This document shows, piece after piece, positions 31,757 through 43,935 of a stretch of 64,000 nt of DNA (position 1 is the first letter of the stretch; each line of letters opens with the position of its first letter). A program made the position numbers and the translations under genes. The notes beneath the pieces are model-generated. The model saw only the letters and a list, made by a program, of their open reading frames with translations, searched no databases and was not told the origin of the DNA. Origin of the DNA: Saturnia japonica. Taxonomy: Eukaryota; Arthropoda; Insecta; Lepidoptera; Saturniidae. The stretch lies in the NCBI GenBank assembly GCA_033032175.1, contig CM065319.1, forward strand, positions 15,783,018-15,847,017. Reading direction: 5' to 3'.

Positions 31757-32526
31757 ATATGTACTATTTCCATTTCTTTAATTTATCGTTGACAGTTCTA
31801 ATTTGATAGTTGTAGTGTTGTGACCAAATAAGTAATGATATCTATCTGAATGTATGTCGGTATGAAATAAGTAGTGACGATTCATCAGATTTTGATTATA
31901 AATAAAGATTACCTGGCGTTATAATTATTTCGTTTCATTGTCGAGTACCTACCTATACCTACTTATTTTACAACAGCTTCGAAAATTTTGAAGAAGTTGG
32001 CATTATCAATTGAGAATTAATACGTGTACATTTTGTAATGAAATATAACATTAGTTAATAAATTTCTACAAAAGTATTCGGCAGTAGTTTAGTTTCTTAC
32101 ATCTGTAAAAAAATATCGGGTCTGTTATCGTGTTACGTTTATCGATATAGCTCCATCCCTATCAGTTTCTCCGACTCTGGTTATAACTTTATACGTGTGT
32201 AAACGTCATATTTTTATAAAATAATGCATACATAATGAAAAAAAGACGCTCGTTCAAGTTTTTACAGGAGCTGTTATCGAGAAAATAAGGAAATGGAAAT
32301 GGTATAGCACAACTGTCTTGTTGCGAGTGACTGATTAAAACAAACACAAAATTGCGGTGGGCTATTGAGTGTTCCCACGTTGAAAAAATATATTTGAATG
32401 TTTTTGTTGTATTAAGTTTTTGTTCAAAATATATGCGATCGACATCATTACTTATTTGGTCACAACACTACAACTATCAAATTAGAACTGTCTTATCGAG
32501 AAAATAAAGAAATGGAAATAGTACAA
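31757..32526 (-). mobile_element. Non-autonomous DNA transposon (MITE-like), copy 1
   Basis: The left end GTACTATTTCCATTTC and its continuation to AATAAGTAATGAT match the reverse complement of the right end at about 32440-32526. An inner terminus at about 32270-32313 (GAAAATAAGGAAATGG, then AATGGTA) matches the end of copy 2, so the copy looks composite or internally duplicated. No transposase is encoded. The 31.76-32.31 kb part is the reverse complement of the copy at 50.07-50.61 kb. Confidence 0.7.
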
Positions 32527-33059
32527 AAACTTTGTTTTTTGGACTTAATTTTTTTTAAACCAAACAACACTTTTATCTTCTATTTTTGCTTTTCGCGGCT
32601 AAATAATAAAAATTTCCGTTATCGATGAAATAAAATATAATTATTTAATAGTGCTGTAACATGGCAGTTCTTTTGTAGGACCATAGAACATTTACTACCG
32701 AATCTGACTTGATCGCAACGGTAACTGCGCAATGCATATGGTTATAGGTTCGTCACAGTGATTCGTTTAAGCGCATCGCGTTTCGGGATGAGCCTTTGCA
32801 TATCCAGTTTTATTTATGCAGGCTGATTAATTTATTTAATCTATTAATTGTATCTTACTATCAGGGAAAGTTACGGCAATTTGTCGAGTTACTACTTACA
32901 AGGAAAAAAATTGAGATTTTTCAATAATATAGACTGCCAAATTTATTTTTACCGGTGGGCTATAATTTTGATTCTTTATCAGACGGTGGCCACCTAGTGA
33001 ATATTTTTGCTTACGGGAATAGGATTTTCATATTGGAGGGAGTTGCTGTAAATCGCCAC
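32527..33059. other. Unannotated interval
   Basis: AT-rich, with a brief less AT-rich patch at 32700-32800. No gene, RNA or repeat is recognised. Confidence 0.5.
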
Positions 33060-33240
33060 TCTTGACAGGGTCTTGGAGCCGAAGAGCTTTCGAGTTGCGG
33101 TTACTTACCGAAAGATGCATTGTGGACAGACCCGCCACAAGGTGGACCGTCGCGTTGATGCAAACAACGCTGGACTGCTTATTGGAGGAGGCCTGTTTTC
33201 AGCGATGGATGTCTTTCCGCTGAGATCATTACGACGATTA
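33060..33240 (+). mobile_element. LINE reverse-transcriptase C-terminal remnant (LINE type 2)
   Basis: The stretch reads, with shifts, like the end of a common lepidopteran LINE: GACAGACCCGCCACAAGGTGG encodes the DRPATRW part, and the final frame ends EEACFQRWMSFR before TGA. A related minus-strand remnant lies at 51330-51545. Recognition is from memory of such C termini. Confidence 0.5.
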
Positions 33241-33764
33241 GCATGGTAGATTCAGGTATAAATATAAAGATATTTAAACTGAACTAAGCTTTAAGTTACT
33301 TAAAGTTTATCAACGGCGCGGCGCGGCGGCCGACTGCTGTGCCATACAAATGTGTTGGCCGTCCATTTCGTGCTCGAACTAGACGAACACTAAAAAAAAC
33401 CTATTTTATGCTTACATGCATACCTATTTCATAAAACACTTTGCTCCAAAGCGTGACCCGCGCGGCGCGGCTGCTATCGTCTATAGTCTCGTACCATTGT
33501 TTTTAACACGTACTCTTTGGTCAAGCTATAGAACTAGAGAGATATCTTTAGTTTTGTTTACATGTTGTTAAGGAAAATGTTATTTTAATAATTTTAACAT
33601 ACTACTATGCTGTAGTGTTCTTTCTGTGTTCCACTACGATACATGTAGATGGCCCACGAGATGTTCCAAATCAGTTTCCAATGAACACGTGACCTTTTTT
33701 GACATCATATTCACGTCATACGTGTCATATTTACATGAATTTTACCCTTTTTTATCGTTATAGG

Positions 33765-34090
33765 TTTAACGTTGTGGCCACAATATCACCTGATTTTAAG
33801 TAACGACTGGCTCAAGGTGGTAACACGCTAAGCCTAGTGGAAGACTGGCTTTCAAGTGCAGCTGCCAGAACACACTTATTGGTGCTTGGCGACAGATTTT
33901 CAACTTGAAGGTGGTAACTAGCCAAGCGGGCATTAGAAAAAACCCTACCACCATGCTATATGGTTTCATCAGGATGTTGTGATCGGCGCGGAGTCTGTAC
34001 ACGCTACCACATAAGCCATCGTTGTGTGTGATGTAATGATGATGTCAAATTTAGGTCCTTTATCCACTGGGTTCTCAGGAGTAGCAACTT
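33765..34090 (+). repeat. Dispersed repeat B, long copy
   Basis: The order is ATATCACCTGATTTTAAGT, GGTAACACGCTAAGCCTAG, TTTCAAGTGCAGCTGCCAG, GACAGATTTTCAACTTGAAG, CCTACCACCATGCTATATGG. It shares this order with seven other segments in the window. A 68-codon minus frame inside it is incidental. Confidence 0.75.
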
Positions 34091-34892
34091 ATTATGGCTG
34101 GGCGCATGATTGCAGTAATTTTGAGGTTGGTTGTACATAGTTAATGAACCAAGAATATCTGCAATTTATTAAAAAAAATGTGCGTGTCAGCTCCCAACAT
34201 GACTGGAGTTTACTCTTTTAAAAACAATTCTCTAGGATTTTATAAAATAGGCGTAGTTACATTCTTAATATGTTATATTAGCTGACTACTAACTTCGCCT
34301 GCGTCACATAATACGATTATATAGTGCCGTCCACCACTCACATGATTCCGCATAATAAAAATGCACGCGCGGTACTTGATTATATTTTGCCGCGGAGTTA
34401 TTTTAAAACTGTGATATCTCCTAAGATATTCATTGAAATAAATTAATGTAAAGGGCAATTTAATTTAATATAAAATACTTGTGATGAATAACGTATTTAT
34501 TTCGATAAGGATTAATACCATGTCTATAAAAATACCCTCCGCAAATAATGCATTATTTTACAACAAATTTTATTATTATAAAAAAGTTTATATTGAGTCA
34601 ACCTTTAAAAAACAGACATATTCTATCGCGCTTTTTTAGAGAAACATTTCTGGCACACATCATTTTTGCATAACTTTAACCATTTATGCAGCGCACGCAA
34701 TAGAAGCTCTGAAAAGGAATAATTTTTCCCCGTTTTTGCTTCTATTAGTCGTAGCGTGATGGTATATAACATATAGCCTTTCTAGATAAATGAACTATCC
34801 AACACTAAAATTATTTTTCCGATCGAACCGGCAGTTCCTGAGATTAGCGCGTTCAACCAAACAAACAAACAAACTCTTAAGCTTTATAATAT
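34091..34892. other. Unannotated interval
   Basis: AT-rich. A stretch near 34278-34310 (CTACTAACTTCGCCTGCGTCAC) resembles the beginning of common dispersed lepidopteran repeats. Nothing else is recognised. Confidence 0.45.
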
Positions 34893-34894
34893 TA

Positions 34895-36178
34895 GGTCCT
34901 TACATATGAAATTAGCGTTTTATATGGTAAAAGTAAAATGAAAAAAAAAATCATGAAATTATACATTTAATCAATCGAAGTATGTACCATTATTATCTAT
35001 GCACTTTCGCCATTTTAGTTCATTGATTCCATTGCTGAAAAATTTGTGGGAGCAAGAATCAATAAAATCTTTGAAGGCAGTTTGCACAACCTCATCGGAA
35101 TTAAATTTATTTTCCTTGCAAGAAATTGTCCAAATTTCGAATAAAGTGGTAATCTGTTTGAGCAATGTCCGGGGAATATGGTGGGTTTCGCAGACATACC
35201 AACCGCAGTTCCTCTAATTTAGCGACCGTCGGTCTTAAAGTATGGGGTCTAGCGTTGTTCTGAAGCAGCAGTGGGCTTGAGATATTGACCAGTCTCGGTT
35301 GTTTAACGGTTAGCTCGTCCATCATGGTTTGCAATTGTTGACAATACAGATCTACCGTTATCGTCTGGACAGATCTTACGAAGCTGTAGTGTATGACACC
35401 AGCACTGGTCCACCAAACGCTCACCAGTACCTTTTTCTGAGACGACTTTCGCTTGGGACAGGATTTGCCCGGTTCTCCTGGGTTCAACCACTGTGATGAG
35501 CGTTTCCGATTATCGCAAAGGATCCATTTTTCGTCACAAGTAACATTACGATTCAAAATTCCCTCGTTATTGTGACGGTTGAGTAATGTAATTCAATAGG
35601 TTCAGAATTCAATAGGTGTTTGTTGACGTGCTTCAGTCAATTCATGCGGTACCCATTTCTCGAGCTTTTTCACTTTTCCTCTTTGTTTCAAGTGATTTTT
35701 TTTTCTTATCACTCACACCGAAGCCTGCCGCTAACTTTGATGTGGCTTTCGAATGATCCGTTTCAGCGATCACCTTTGATTCTTCATATTCAACTAGGGT
35801 CTCCGGCCGTCCACGGGGTTTGTTTCGTAGGTCAAATTTTCCAGAACGAAAACGTTGGAAACAAAAACGTACCGTGTTTTCTTTTACAGTAGCTCTCCCA
35901 TACACATCATTGATCCTTCGAGCTGCTTCTGCAGCGCTGATGCCACAATGGAATTTATATTCGTAAATAAGGTGATATTTTAAATTTTCTATTTTGTGAA
36001 AAGAACGATGTCAAAGAAAAATAAAATGGTGCGAAAATAAATGAATCACTAAACTCGAAACACAAATACACAAGCTTAAATTTGGAATAAATTTGAATTT
36101 GGAATTTCTAACCAGACGCCAGATATTTGAGATCAAAGTGACCAGTTCAACAAAACACCAATTTCATATGTGAGTACT
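34895..36178 (-). mobile_element. mariner-family DNA transposon, inactive
   Basis: A 1284-bp element with 27-bp imperfect terminal inverted repeats (34895-34921 and 36152-36178, sharing ACATATGAAATT) and TA duplications at 34893-34894 and 36179-36180, as expected for Tc1/mariner. It encodes a broken transposase on the minus strand. About 1.3 kb is the normal length of mariner elements. Confidence 0.92.
34971..35985 (-). pseudogene. mariner transposase, frameshifted
   Basis: The N-terminal helix-turn-helix region is recognisable (GISAAEAARRINDVYG, then FRSGKFDLRNKPRGRPETL). The catalytic domain shows TCDEKWILCDNRKRS, LLQNNARPHT and YSPDIAQTDYHF. In active mariner enzymes the middle motif has Asp before Asn-Ala-Arg-Pro-His; here the codon at 35257-35259 gives Asn. 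The C terminus (FKDFIDSCSHKFFSNGINEL) is in another frame after a shift near 35113, and the region near 35560-35710 is also broken. No proper start codon remains at the N terminus. Confidence 0.9.
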
Positions 36179-36180
36179 TA

Positions 36181-36929
36181 ATATTAGTATAGATATATTA
36201 TTACTTCTGTATAAAATATACAAGTATGTTGAGTAATGCATATATACGCGTTAAGTATAAGATACGCGAATTATGTTTTGGTAAAACATTTGGCGCGAAA
36301 AGGTAACTTAGGAACTTCACATTTTGTTAACACTTGATTTCACACAATATGTAAATCGATTCTCTAAAAGCTTAAAATTACTCTCGATTTCGTTACAATT
36401 ATTTATGTTAGCTCACAGCTGTGACTTCTACAACCACACTTAAATGAAAAAAAAACCGATTGTTCTGATTGGTCAGTCCAGTGATAGTAGATTAATATAG
36501 TTTTTAGCATTATGATTTATTCCTTCAATGTTTTATCAAATACAGTCAGAATGTTATATCACAGAGAACTTTTGTATGTCATAAAGACATCCTTCACATG
36601 ACAACAGAGCGTACTTTTATTGAGCCTCGCTACTTTTTAATCTATGGGCATAATGTTAAAAACTATCTAGAATCTAGATGTGTTTACAAAGAAGCGTAAA
36701 TTAATCATAATTCCGTTTATTGATTTTCCAGAATTATTTATGCCGACGCTATAAGAATAATAATGAATATATCCGGTTCCGGTGAGCGCCGGCATTGATC
36801 TGTGGTTGCGACTATTGGCTGGGGCATAACAACGTTGAATTTTAATTTAATGTCCAAGGAATTGATTATTCATTATGAAATCTGTAAGGGAAAGTTTGAT
36901 GAAAAAATATTAGTAAAGATACAATATGT
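36181..36929. other. Unannotated interval
   Basis: AT-rich sequence without a recognised feature. Confidence 0.55.
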
Positions 36930-37540
36930 TAAGTAGGACTAAGCGATTCGCTAGGTGGTATCCGAATATCTTGCAACCACCATACACCAGCTGTACCACT
37001 ACTCATACGTGGAACACTTAGGCGTGTCGCGTTCCAGGTTAAGTCGTTGTCTATCCAATAATCAAATGGGAAAGTAGGAATCTGCACCCGATTGGTTGCG
37101 ACGCGACCACCTAGCACATGACACAGTGACAGCATGTACGGGCATCGCTTCGATCGACGTGAGTTCGAATCTCTGCAAAGTACCTGAGTTTTCGGTGAAG
37201 GCAAATATCGTGATGGAACCTGTGATGTATGGTCATAAAAAGATAAATGAGAAGTCTAGGATTCTCCTAACTCTAAATTATTTCCATTTCAAACTTTATT
37301 AAATTATTACAAAACTGTACCAATGGCTGGTATAATATAACATACCAGAATTTTTTAATTCTCACCTGGCTAGCTACCACCCTCAATTTGAAAAATGTTA
37401 CTAAGCACCAATAGGCAAAAGGTATGTTCCGACACTTGAGAGTCATTCTGCCACATGACCTAGCGTGCTACCATCTTGGGTCATATCGTTATTTAAAATA
37501 AAGTGAGATTGTGGTCCCAACGCTAAAACAGCTTTAATGA
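36930..37540 (-). repeat. Dispersed repeat B, interrupted copy
   Basis: The right part (37355-37540) reads on the minus strand GGACCACAATCTCACTT, GATGGTAGCACGCTAGG and TTTCAAATTGAGGGTGGTAG. The left part holds the tRNA-like end (GATCGACGTGAGTTCGAATC at 37153, plus strand). Between them, 37210-37355, is unrelated AT-rich DNA, which suggests a later insertion or a deletion scar. Confidence 0.55.
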
Positions 37541-37846
37541 TTTAAAAAAAGTGGTTCTCTTTTGGTTTGTGGGATCGGTACAAGGTGCCCAGAGACCTGC
37601 ATGACAGCGACAAACAGACGGCTATGCGTAAGAGGGAACGCGGTCAGCAAGATATTTAAATAATATGTTTTAACATATCGCCCTGTGTCCGTATGGCCGA
37701 ATAGAGCGAGAGAGACGAATGCACCTTGGACTGAATACCTGTGTAACAAACGAAATGGTAATTTCGTGTTACCAAAAGTATTAATTACCCTGTGCCTTCC
37801 TTCAAATGTGGACTGATTTTTTTAGTAATGAAAGTCTTTGTTTAAT

Positions 37847-38335
37847 ATAGGTCTTAAGAAGGCACTTATGAACGTCAAAACACTACTGCCGGTTCGGAAA
37901 ATATCCCAGTAATCGAGAAGAATTGATCACAATCATAATCAATTGTACAAGTGGTAATATTTTAGGTACAATAATAATAATTTAGTGGATGCACAGAGAG
38001 GAAGTCACTTCCAGACATCACTATCATTCTCATAATGATCCACCCTATAACAACCTTTTGACAGTAAAACCTGCTTAGCTTGGTCCTTAAACTTGTCCGA
38101 CAAATAAGTAATGTTCTTCAGGATCTCGTTATAGAACCTAACACTATTACCCAAAAAAAAGGAATAGTTCTTATTAAGTGTAAAAAACGGTACAACAAAT
38201 TTATCTCCTTTATGTTCCTATACACCACTAGAACTAGACCATTACTTAGCTCCCTACTCTTTATAAGAGCACTGCCCTTGCACCGTCGCCGCGGTATCGA
38301 GAGCGATCGTATGATGTCAATTGCTATGAGAGTGT
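37847..38335 (-). mobile_element. LINE 3-prime end (LINE type 3)
   Basis: The minus strand carries a reverse-transcriptase C terminus ending SDKFKDQAKQVLLSKGCYR with VDHYENDSDVWK, then a 3-prime UTR with CATCCACTAAATTATTATT, GGATATTTTCCGAACCGGC and GTTTTGACGTTCATAAGTGC. The same UTR occurs on the plus strand at 61625-61815 and a partial relative lies at 43600-43935. The 85-codon plus frame 38080-38337 is antisense to it. Confidence 0.75.
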
Positions 38336-41241
38336 AAAGGCGGAAACATACTTTAAATCATTAGCGTAGCTAGCGAATCTTCCTAGAGGAACAGTCCTCC
38401 GGTTGATTAGCCACTATAAGTCAAATATTTTTTCTCTCAAGATGAAAATAATAAAAGCGGTATATGTTGTTCAATACTCTATGTTTCTAGGTTGGGCGGC
38501 ATTCTGTGTGTGGTTTAAATTTGTACAAAAATTGTATAATAAAAGTTTGAGTTTAGTTATTTAATATCATAATAAAGTCATTTATCTAATAATCTCATAT
38601 AAATTTGTTACATCAACTTTTATTTATATTACAACAACAGCGAAACCTGCCTATAGTATGCGAATGTCATTAATTTTTCCGAGCAAATTAAACAAAATAT
38701 TTTAATTACTTTAAATTTTTACCAATGTCAATATTCAAGAGAATACTTATAGCTGTTAAAGCCCATAATGTAATAACATTTTAATCAACAACAGACAAAC
38801 GTTTTACATAATCTTAAAAATAACTTACGGAGAGTAATAACCGATGACTTGTGAAATCGAAAACTTGCGTAAAAAAGTACAAACTGTGAGTTCATTGCCT
38901 TTAACATTTTCATATCATCGCTAACCGCATCACGGCCCTCGAGTGCACAGAATCGAAGTTAGTACGGAAGGCGGGGTCAATTTGAAGTGTTTCCATCATA
39001 CCACAAATAAGCATACGAACAACCAATGCGGTGAATTTTTACGAGGTATATTTTTAAAGTGGTTGCGATTTTGATTGAGTACAATTCCAGGTTCCAATTT
39101 GAGCGCAATGTATTTCACCGCAACGTTTCTGATGCAAAAAAGTCGAAAAATAGGACCTTAGCCAGAGAGAGAGAGAGAGAAAAAAAAGAACCATACAAAA
39201 AAAAAACAAAGAGATGGATGAGCGCGATAGATTAACGGCTGTTTTCAATAATCAATCTAACCATTTTTTTTACTGACGATAGAAAAATAAATACGTTAGT
39301 AAACTTTTGCATTTCAATAACGTATCTTTCGATAGCTAGTTCATACAAAAGTTTACCAACATATATACCTTTCTATCTTCAGTAACAAAAACAGAGTTAG
39401 ATAGGTTATTTGAAAATGACCGTATGACAAGTGTACTTATGTGTGAAATCAAGAAAAAAAGACTAGTAAATTGTCACAAAAATACTAGTATACTGATTAT
39501 TTTTATAACTGTGGTTGTTGTTTGTATACCACCAAACAAGTTTCACTTCAGTCACACGCCCTTTTTTTATTAAACAATGTTCTTTGGATATTAAATTAAA
39601 ATTTTCGAATATTCAATATATCATATATTATATTAAATTATACACAATTGAAATGATTGTTATATATATGATAAAATTAAAACTTATTTGTTACTTGTAA
39701 CTCATCTTCTTGTTTAGCCAACACACAAAAGATACCTAGACACCAAGCAACCAGCATCTACAATTCACCAGTCTAAAAGCCAGTGCACTGTTTTAGTCTT
39801 AGTGTTTTAATATATTTGGTTACACTGTTACTTACGATTGGAAAGTTTCTGATCAAAATGTAGTTTATAAAAAAATATGTAAAATAGCAGTATTCGTCCT
39901 AGCTCCTAGCTTCGTCTCTGATTACCGTGAATCAGATGCGTGGATATTCTCATTGTCCAGCGCTCACTCTACTCCGAGCTTATGATAGGAATGCCAATGT
40001 AATGAAAGTAAATATGTGAATGATTTAGATATAAGCTGGAGAAATTTGTTCTGTTTTGTTTCAAATGCGCACAGAGGTGAAGTCCGTCTATAATTTCGTA
40101 AATTAACTTAAACTACTTTATAGCATATTATTACAAAACATATATTAATATTTGTATCACACAATGTTATAATAATTTTACATTATTATCAAAATTTACT
40201 GAAGTCAGTTATGAAATGTCAACAGTAGGTGTTATCTGTAAACTATGGTTATAATGTGATAAAAAAATATAATTTGCTTTGAAAAGGAATTTCATTTTAT
40301 TGTGAATGAATAGATGAACAAATGAATTAGTGACCTTTTATTGCAAAGTCCTATCATACAATGGCTAACCTAATGCATTTTGTAACTTAATGTATTTTCT
40401 TACAGCTAGTAAGTCGTAACGTGGAACAAAAGAAAAAACAGTAGGTATTGCTAATAAGAGAATTTATAAAATAAATAAATAAAATATATATATAACATAG
40501 TATACAAAATAAATACAACAATACATTATATTAACAACAATATATTATTTGTGATTATCAATTTGTTTCAAACATAACTTTGCTATGTTAGCAAATCACA
40601 TGTTCCGAAATCTCAGTCCCTTTTTCTATAATTGCTAAACTTTGTTTTATTCGTTTATGGATACTTTACTCCAATCCGCAATACTTTGATTTGTGGCCGT
40701 AAAACTGACCACAGGAACAATTATTTCTCGTGAACACACCCACTATCGTAAGCTAGTTTATATTAAATTATTAGTTTAATAGGCTCGCGGAAGCAGTCCG
40801 CATAACATAAAACTATTTATTTATATTAAATGATTCTAGTTGCGTTCGTTAACTACATAACTTTAAACACCCTTCGGTAGTCAATATTAGCCTTCAGAGT
40901 GTTCTAGATCGTACGTAAGTGACTGGTGGTGACAAAAAATGCAAGTACATTGTAGAATGCCGTTATACAAGTTGGTGAGCTGCCACGCCTCTAGCTCGTA
41001 TGTTCGTATATACATATAAAAGTGAAAATCAATTAACACTGGCCATAGAGAAAACCTATCATTACATGAAAAGGAAAATTAATTCATAAAAACACAAGAC
41101 AGAGATACACATTACATATACATAGATTTAACGTGAGATAATCAAGAAATAAATATATTAATATCTACATGCACATAAACAAATACATACTAAAGAGTAA
41201 TAATACACACGATAATAAGATACAACTGTGTGTCTTGTCAC
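38336..41241. other. Long unannotated interval
   Basis: About 2.9 kb of AT-rich DNA. It includes a (GA) microsatellite at about 39164-39180 followed by an A-run, and many TATA-like stretches. Open frames are short and of low complexity. I see no gene. Confidence 0.5.
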
Positions 41242-41333
41242 TTTATTATTATACCTATTCAGCATATGCTGAAGGGCCACGGAGCACATAATGCTGATTT
41301 TCAGCTGGAATGGGTTCCAGCCTAGGGGCATGC
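41242..41333 (-). CDS. Possible terminal exon of an unknown gene (weak)
   Basis: On the minus strand a pyrimidine-rich tract ends in GACTTGCTAG. It is followed by a frame HAPRLEPIPAENQHYVLRGP, then SAYAE and a TAG stop at about 41255. An AATAAA follows only eight bases later (41242-41247). Composition and codon choice look protein-like, but I recognise no family and no upstream exon. The very short 3-prime UTR is unusual. It could equally be a repeat remnant or chance. Confidence 0.22.
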
Positions 41334-41461
41334 CTAGCAAGTCGTGAAGTCGTAGTAAACAAGCAAAAAGAGAGCTTCATACAATAATAATTATTGTAAT
41401 CACCAAAAAGAGGAAAAGAGAATACTATATTATTCAAAGCACCAATATTGGTGCGATACAA

Positions 41462-42560
41462 AACTTAGTTTGCAGTTGCTGCATACGCCGAAAGAGACAA
41501 AACATTTTTTATAATGATGGTCATCTATTTAATTGATTGCAGTAATTTGCAATAATTTGAAGGTCACGTGAATGTCGAATAGAAGTCTCAATCTTCTTGA
41601 ATTACCCATTTGACCGGGTTATATTAGTTATTGCTATCCTATTAATACACAATGAATGGTCTAAAATGTAATACTCATTCTACGATATTGATCAATATGT
41701 GAGAACTCTTTTTTTTTCAATTAATAAAGCAAAGATAATTGAGATATAGCAAGATACAACTAACTTATTCCAACCATTTTTCAAAATAATGTATGAGTTT
41801 TATAAGCGTTTCTGATATATTACTATTGAATAAAATAAAACTGTTCCTGTATTTCATTGAAAAAAGTGTCTCTTACATAATGATGTTTTATAAATAGACA
41901 CGTTATAATTTTTTTTAAGATATTTGAAAACGGCACAAATATTGTTTATCAATACGTTGTAACAAAAGGTATAGGAATAGGAAATCACAGCGTAAGGCGG
42001 TAAACTCTGCTGTCAAAAACGATAAAAGATTCTTCTTGCTCACACCGGTATTATGTCAAAGAGCGTCAATGCCGTATTAAGAACACTTTTTGAATAGGTT
42101 TATGCATATTCGAGATGATAACCTGTTCGTCGACTTGATGACAAACCGTCTTCGTACTGGTATTTACCCTCGTGGTATTCATGCCCACTATAGTTTTGCA
42201 TGAAACTGTACCCACTTACCATAACGAACAATGCAGCGATTTTCCAATAAGAAAAATTACAACGTTTTATGAATCCCAATAATTAAAACGATAAATTAAC
42301 TGTAAAAATAGTTGCCCAATTAAAATGAAATCAGTAGGAAACACTTCCCGATGGTAAGTCACGCAAACCGAATTTATAACTACCCTCGATTTAATTATAT
42401 AATTAAAACCGCACTGTTCGGGTGTCCCGAAATTGCACAGAAATTCGCGGAAATCATAATATTTGACACGGGTTACATCGCGTCGTGGTGTTACGTAAAT
42501 CTTTATGCTTAATTACAAGTCGCATACAACGTAAGGTCGTAGAAAGTGAATCGACTCGTG
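41462..42560. other. Unannotated interval
   Basis: AT-rich, with no feature recognised. It becomes gradually more balanced in composition towards the candidate promoter. Confidence 0.5.
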
Positions 42561-42564
42561 TGAA

Positions 42565-42846
42565 CCGTCAAAAAAATGTCCGCCATCTTGGCAGTCTGTG
42601 GCGCGCAGTCCGCGCAAGTTGACGGTTCCCGCCGAATCGAGAGATATTTGAATTTTGAACGCGATTTGTTTTCAAAGATTTTATTATATAACGCGTGTAG
42701 TTAAAAGTGTCCATTTTTATATAAATTATAATGTGCATTGAATACTTTTCAAATGTGTTGTGAATTATGTGAACAGATAATATTGTGTTTACGAGATTGA
42801 ACTGGACAACTTTCAAGACATTCTTTGTGACTATAATTCCCCTACA
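42565..42846 (+). promoter_or_regulatory. Candidate promoter and 5-prime UTR with YY1- and E2F-like sites
   Basis: A compact, CpG-containing block interrupts AT-rich DNA. CCGCCATCTTGGC at about 42580-42592 fits the YY1 core, and TTCCCGCC at 42626-42633 fits an E2F site. Repeated GCGC words lie between them. About 250 bases downstream an ATG opens the short frame that ends in a strong splice donor. The site arrangement fits a plus-strand transcription start, but no start site can be seen directly. Confidence 0.4.
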
Positions 42847-42894
42847 ATGGGGAAGTTCGATTTCAGAAGTCTTTTATGTTCTATATTTAAAATG
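42847..42894 (+). CDS. Candidate first coding exon of an unknown gene
   Basis: ATG in the context CTACAATGGGG opens sixteen codons, MGKFDFRSLLCSIFKM, ending exactly at a consensus donor (ATG then GTAAGT), phase 0. The product is amphipathic and could be the start of a cytosolic or membrane-associated protein, but it is too short to identify. The next exon is not found nearby. Exons at 62459 and 63280 are on the same strand but nearly 20 kb away, and the phase of 62459 (one codon already begun) does not join directly, so at least one more exon would be needed. Confidence 0.4.
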
Positions 42895-43599
42895 GTAAGT
42901 TAATTTGTGAATCTTTATGTATCAATATCTTTATAATATTTGAAAAACTGACATATCGAAAATACAAATAGTTTTATTAATCTAGAAATATAATTAAAAA
43001 AGACATCTAACTATGTAATGATCAAATTAGATTTGATGTTATATTAACAATAAGAAATTATTTAAACCAGTTAAGTATAATTATTGATTTCATAATAAGT
43101 CATTAGGAATATTATACATATATCATATTATTACAAAGGCATAAAATTCGGTAACTTTTACCGAAAGTTGGACTCATCCGAGACTGTTTTGTAATCAACT
43201 GGTTTTGAACATAATCAGTTTGTAATCTCGTATTCTGTTTGGAATTTCACTCGATTTAATTTAGATTTCACTATTTGGTTATGCACGGGATATTTCAAGT
43301 TGCAATCGAAAGACTTGAAACTTAAATTAATCGAAAGTATGTGAAGGGATGAAAGAAAGTTAAAACGAACAAAGGAAAAAGCATTAATAAAATGCAAATT
43401 CTGATTTATGTTTTCTGTTTACCCTTGAAAGTTTTGCCTGAATGATATAATGAATACTTTAATGGAAAGTGAAGACGAGGCCGAGGATGGTACGCGATCA
43501 CTGAGTAAAAAGTGAATAGTGATTTGAAAAACACTATGCTATATAAATCAGGAAAAACAAACGCGGATATTGAGTTCCATTCATTTACGGTCCATTTAC
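42895..43599. other. Interval after the candidate first exon
   Basis: AT-rich, no coding feature. If the exon is real this begins a long first intron. Confidence 0.5.
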
Positions 43600-43935
43600 A
43601 TTCACATCACTATCATTCGCATAATGATCGGCTGAACCCTTGCATCATAAACCTTTCTTTATATTGAAGTTATTTTTCAGCAAAGCAGTAATGTGCTTGG
43701 AAAATTTCCTGTGGAACCTAAAAAGTTTTTATTTAACTTACTAAGTCTAAAAGATGGGAACCTATTAGCGCAACTTCTTTATCAGATAATAAAGCTAATA
43801 TACGTGCCTCTAAATCCTACCACAAGTCCAACCTTTGTGATCAACTTATATAACAATGTGTATCCGGAGTATGCGGATAGAGAATTTTATACTCATTACC
43901 TAGTTAGTGACCAACATTACGTAGAAATCTATACG
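43600..43935 (-). mobile_element. LINE type 3 fragment, degraded
   Basis: On the minus strand CATTACTGCTTTGCTG, GATCATTATGCGAATGATAG and an AGGTTCCACAGG-like upstream word align in order with the LINE end at 37847-38335. The 81-codon plus frame here (43693-43938) is therefore antisense to a transposon and not a gene. Confidence 0.55.
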
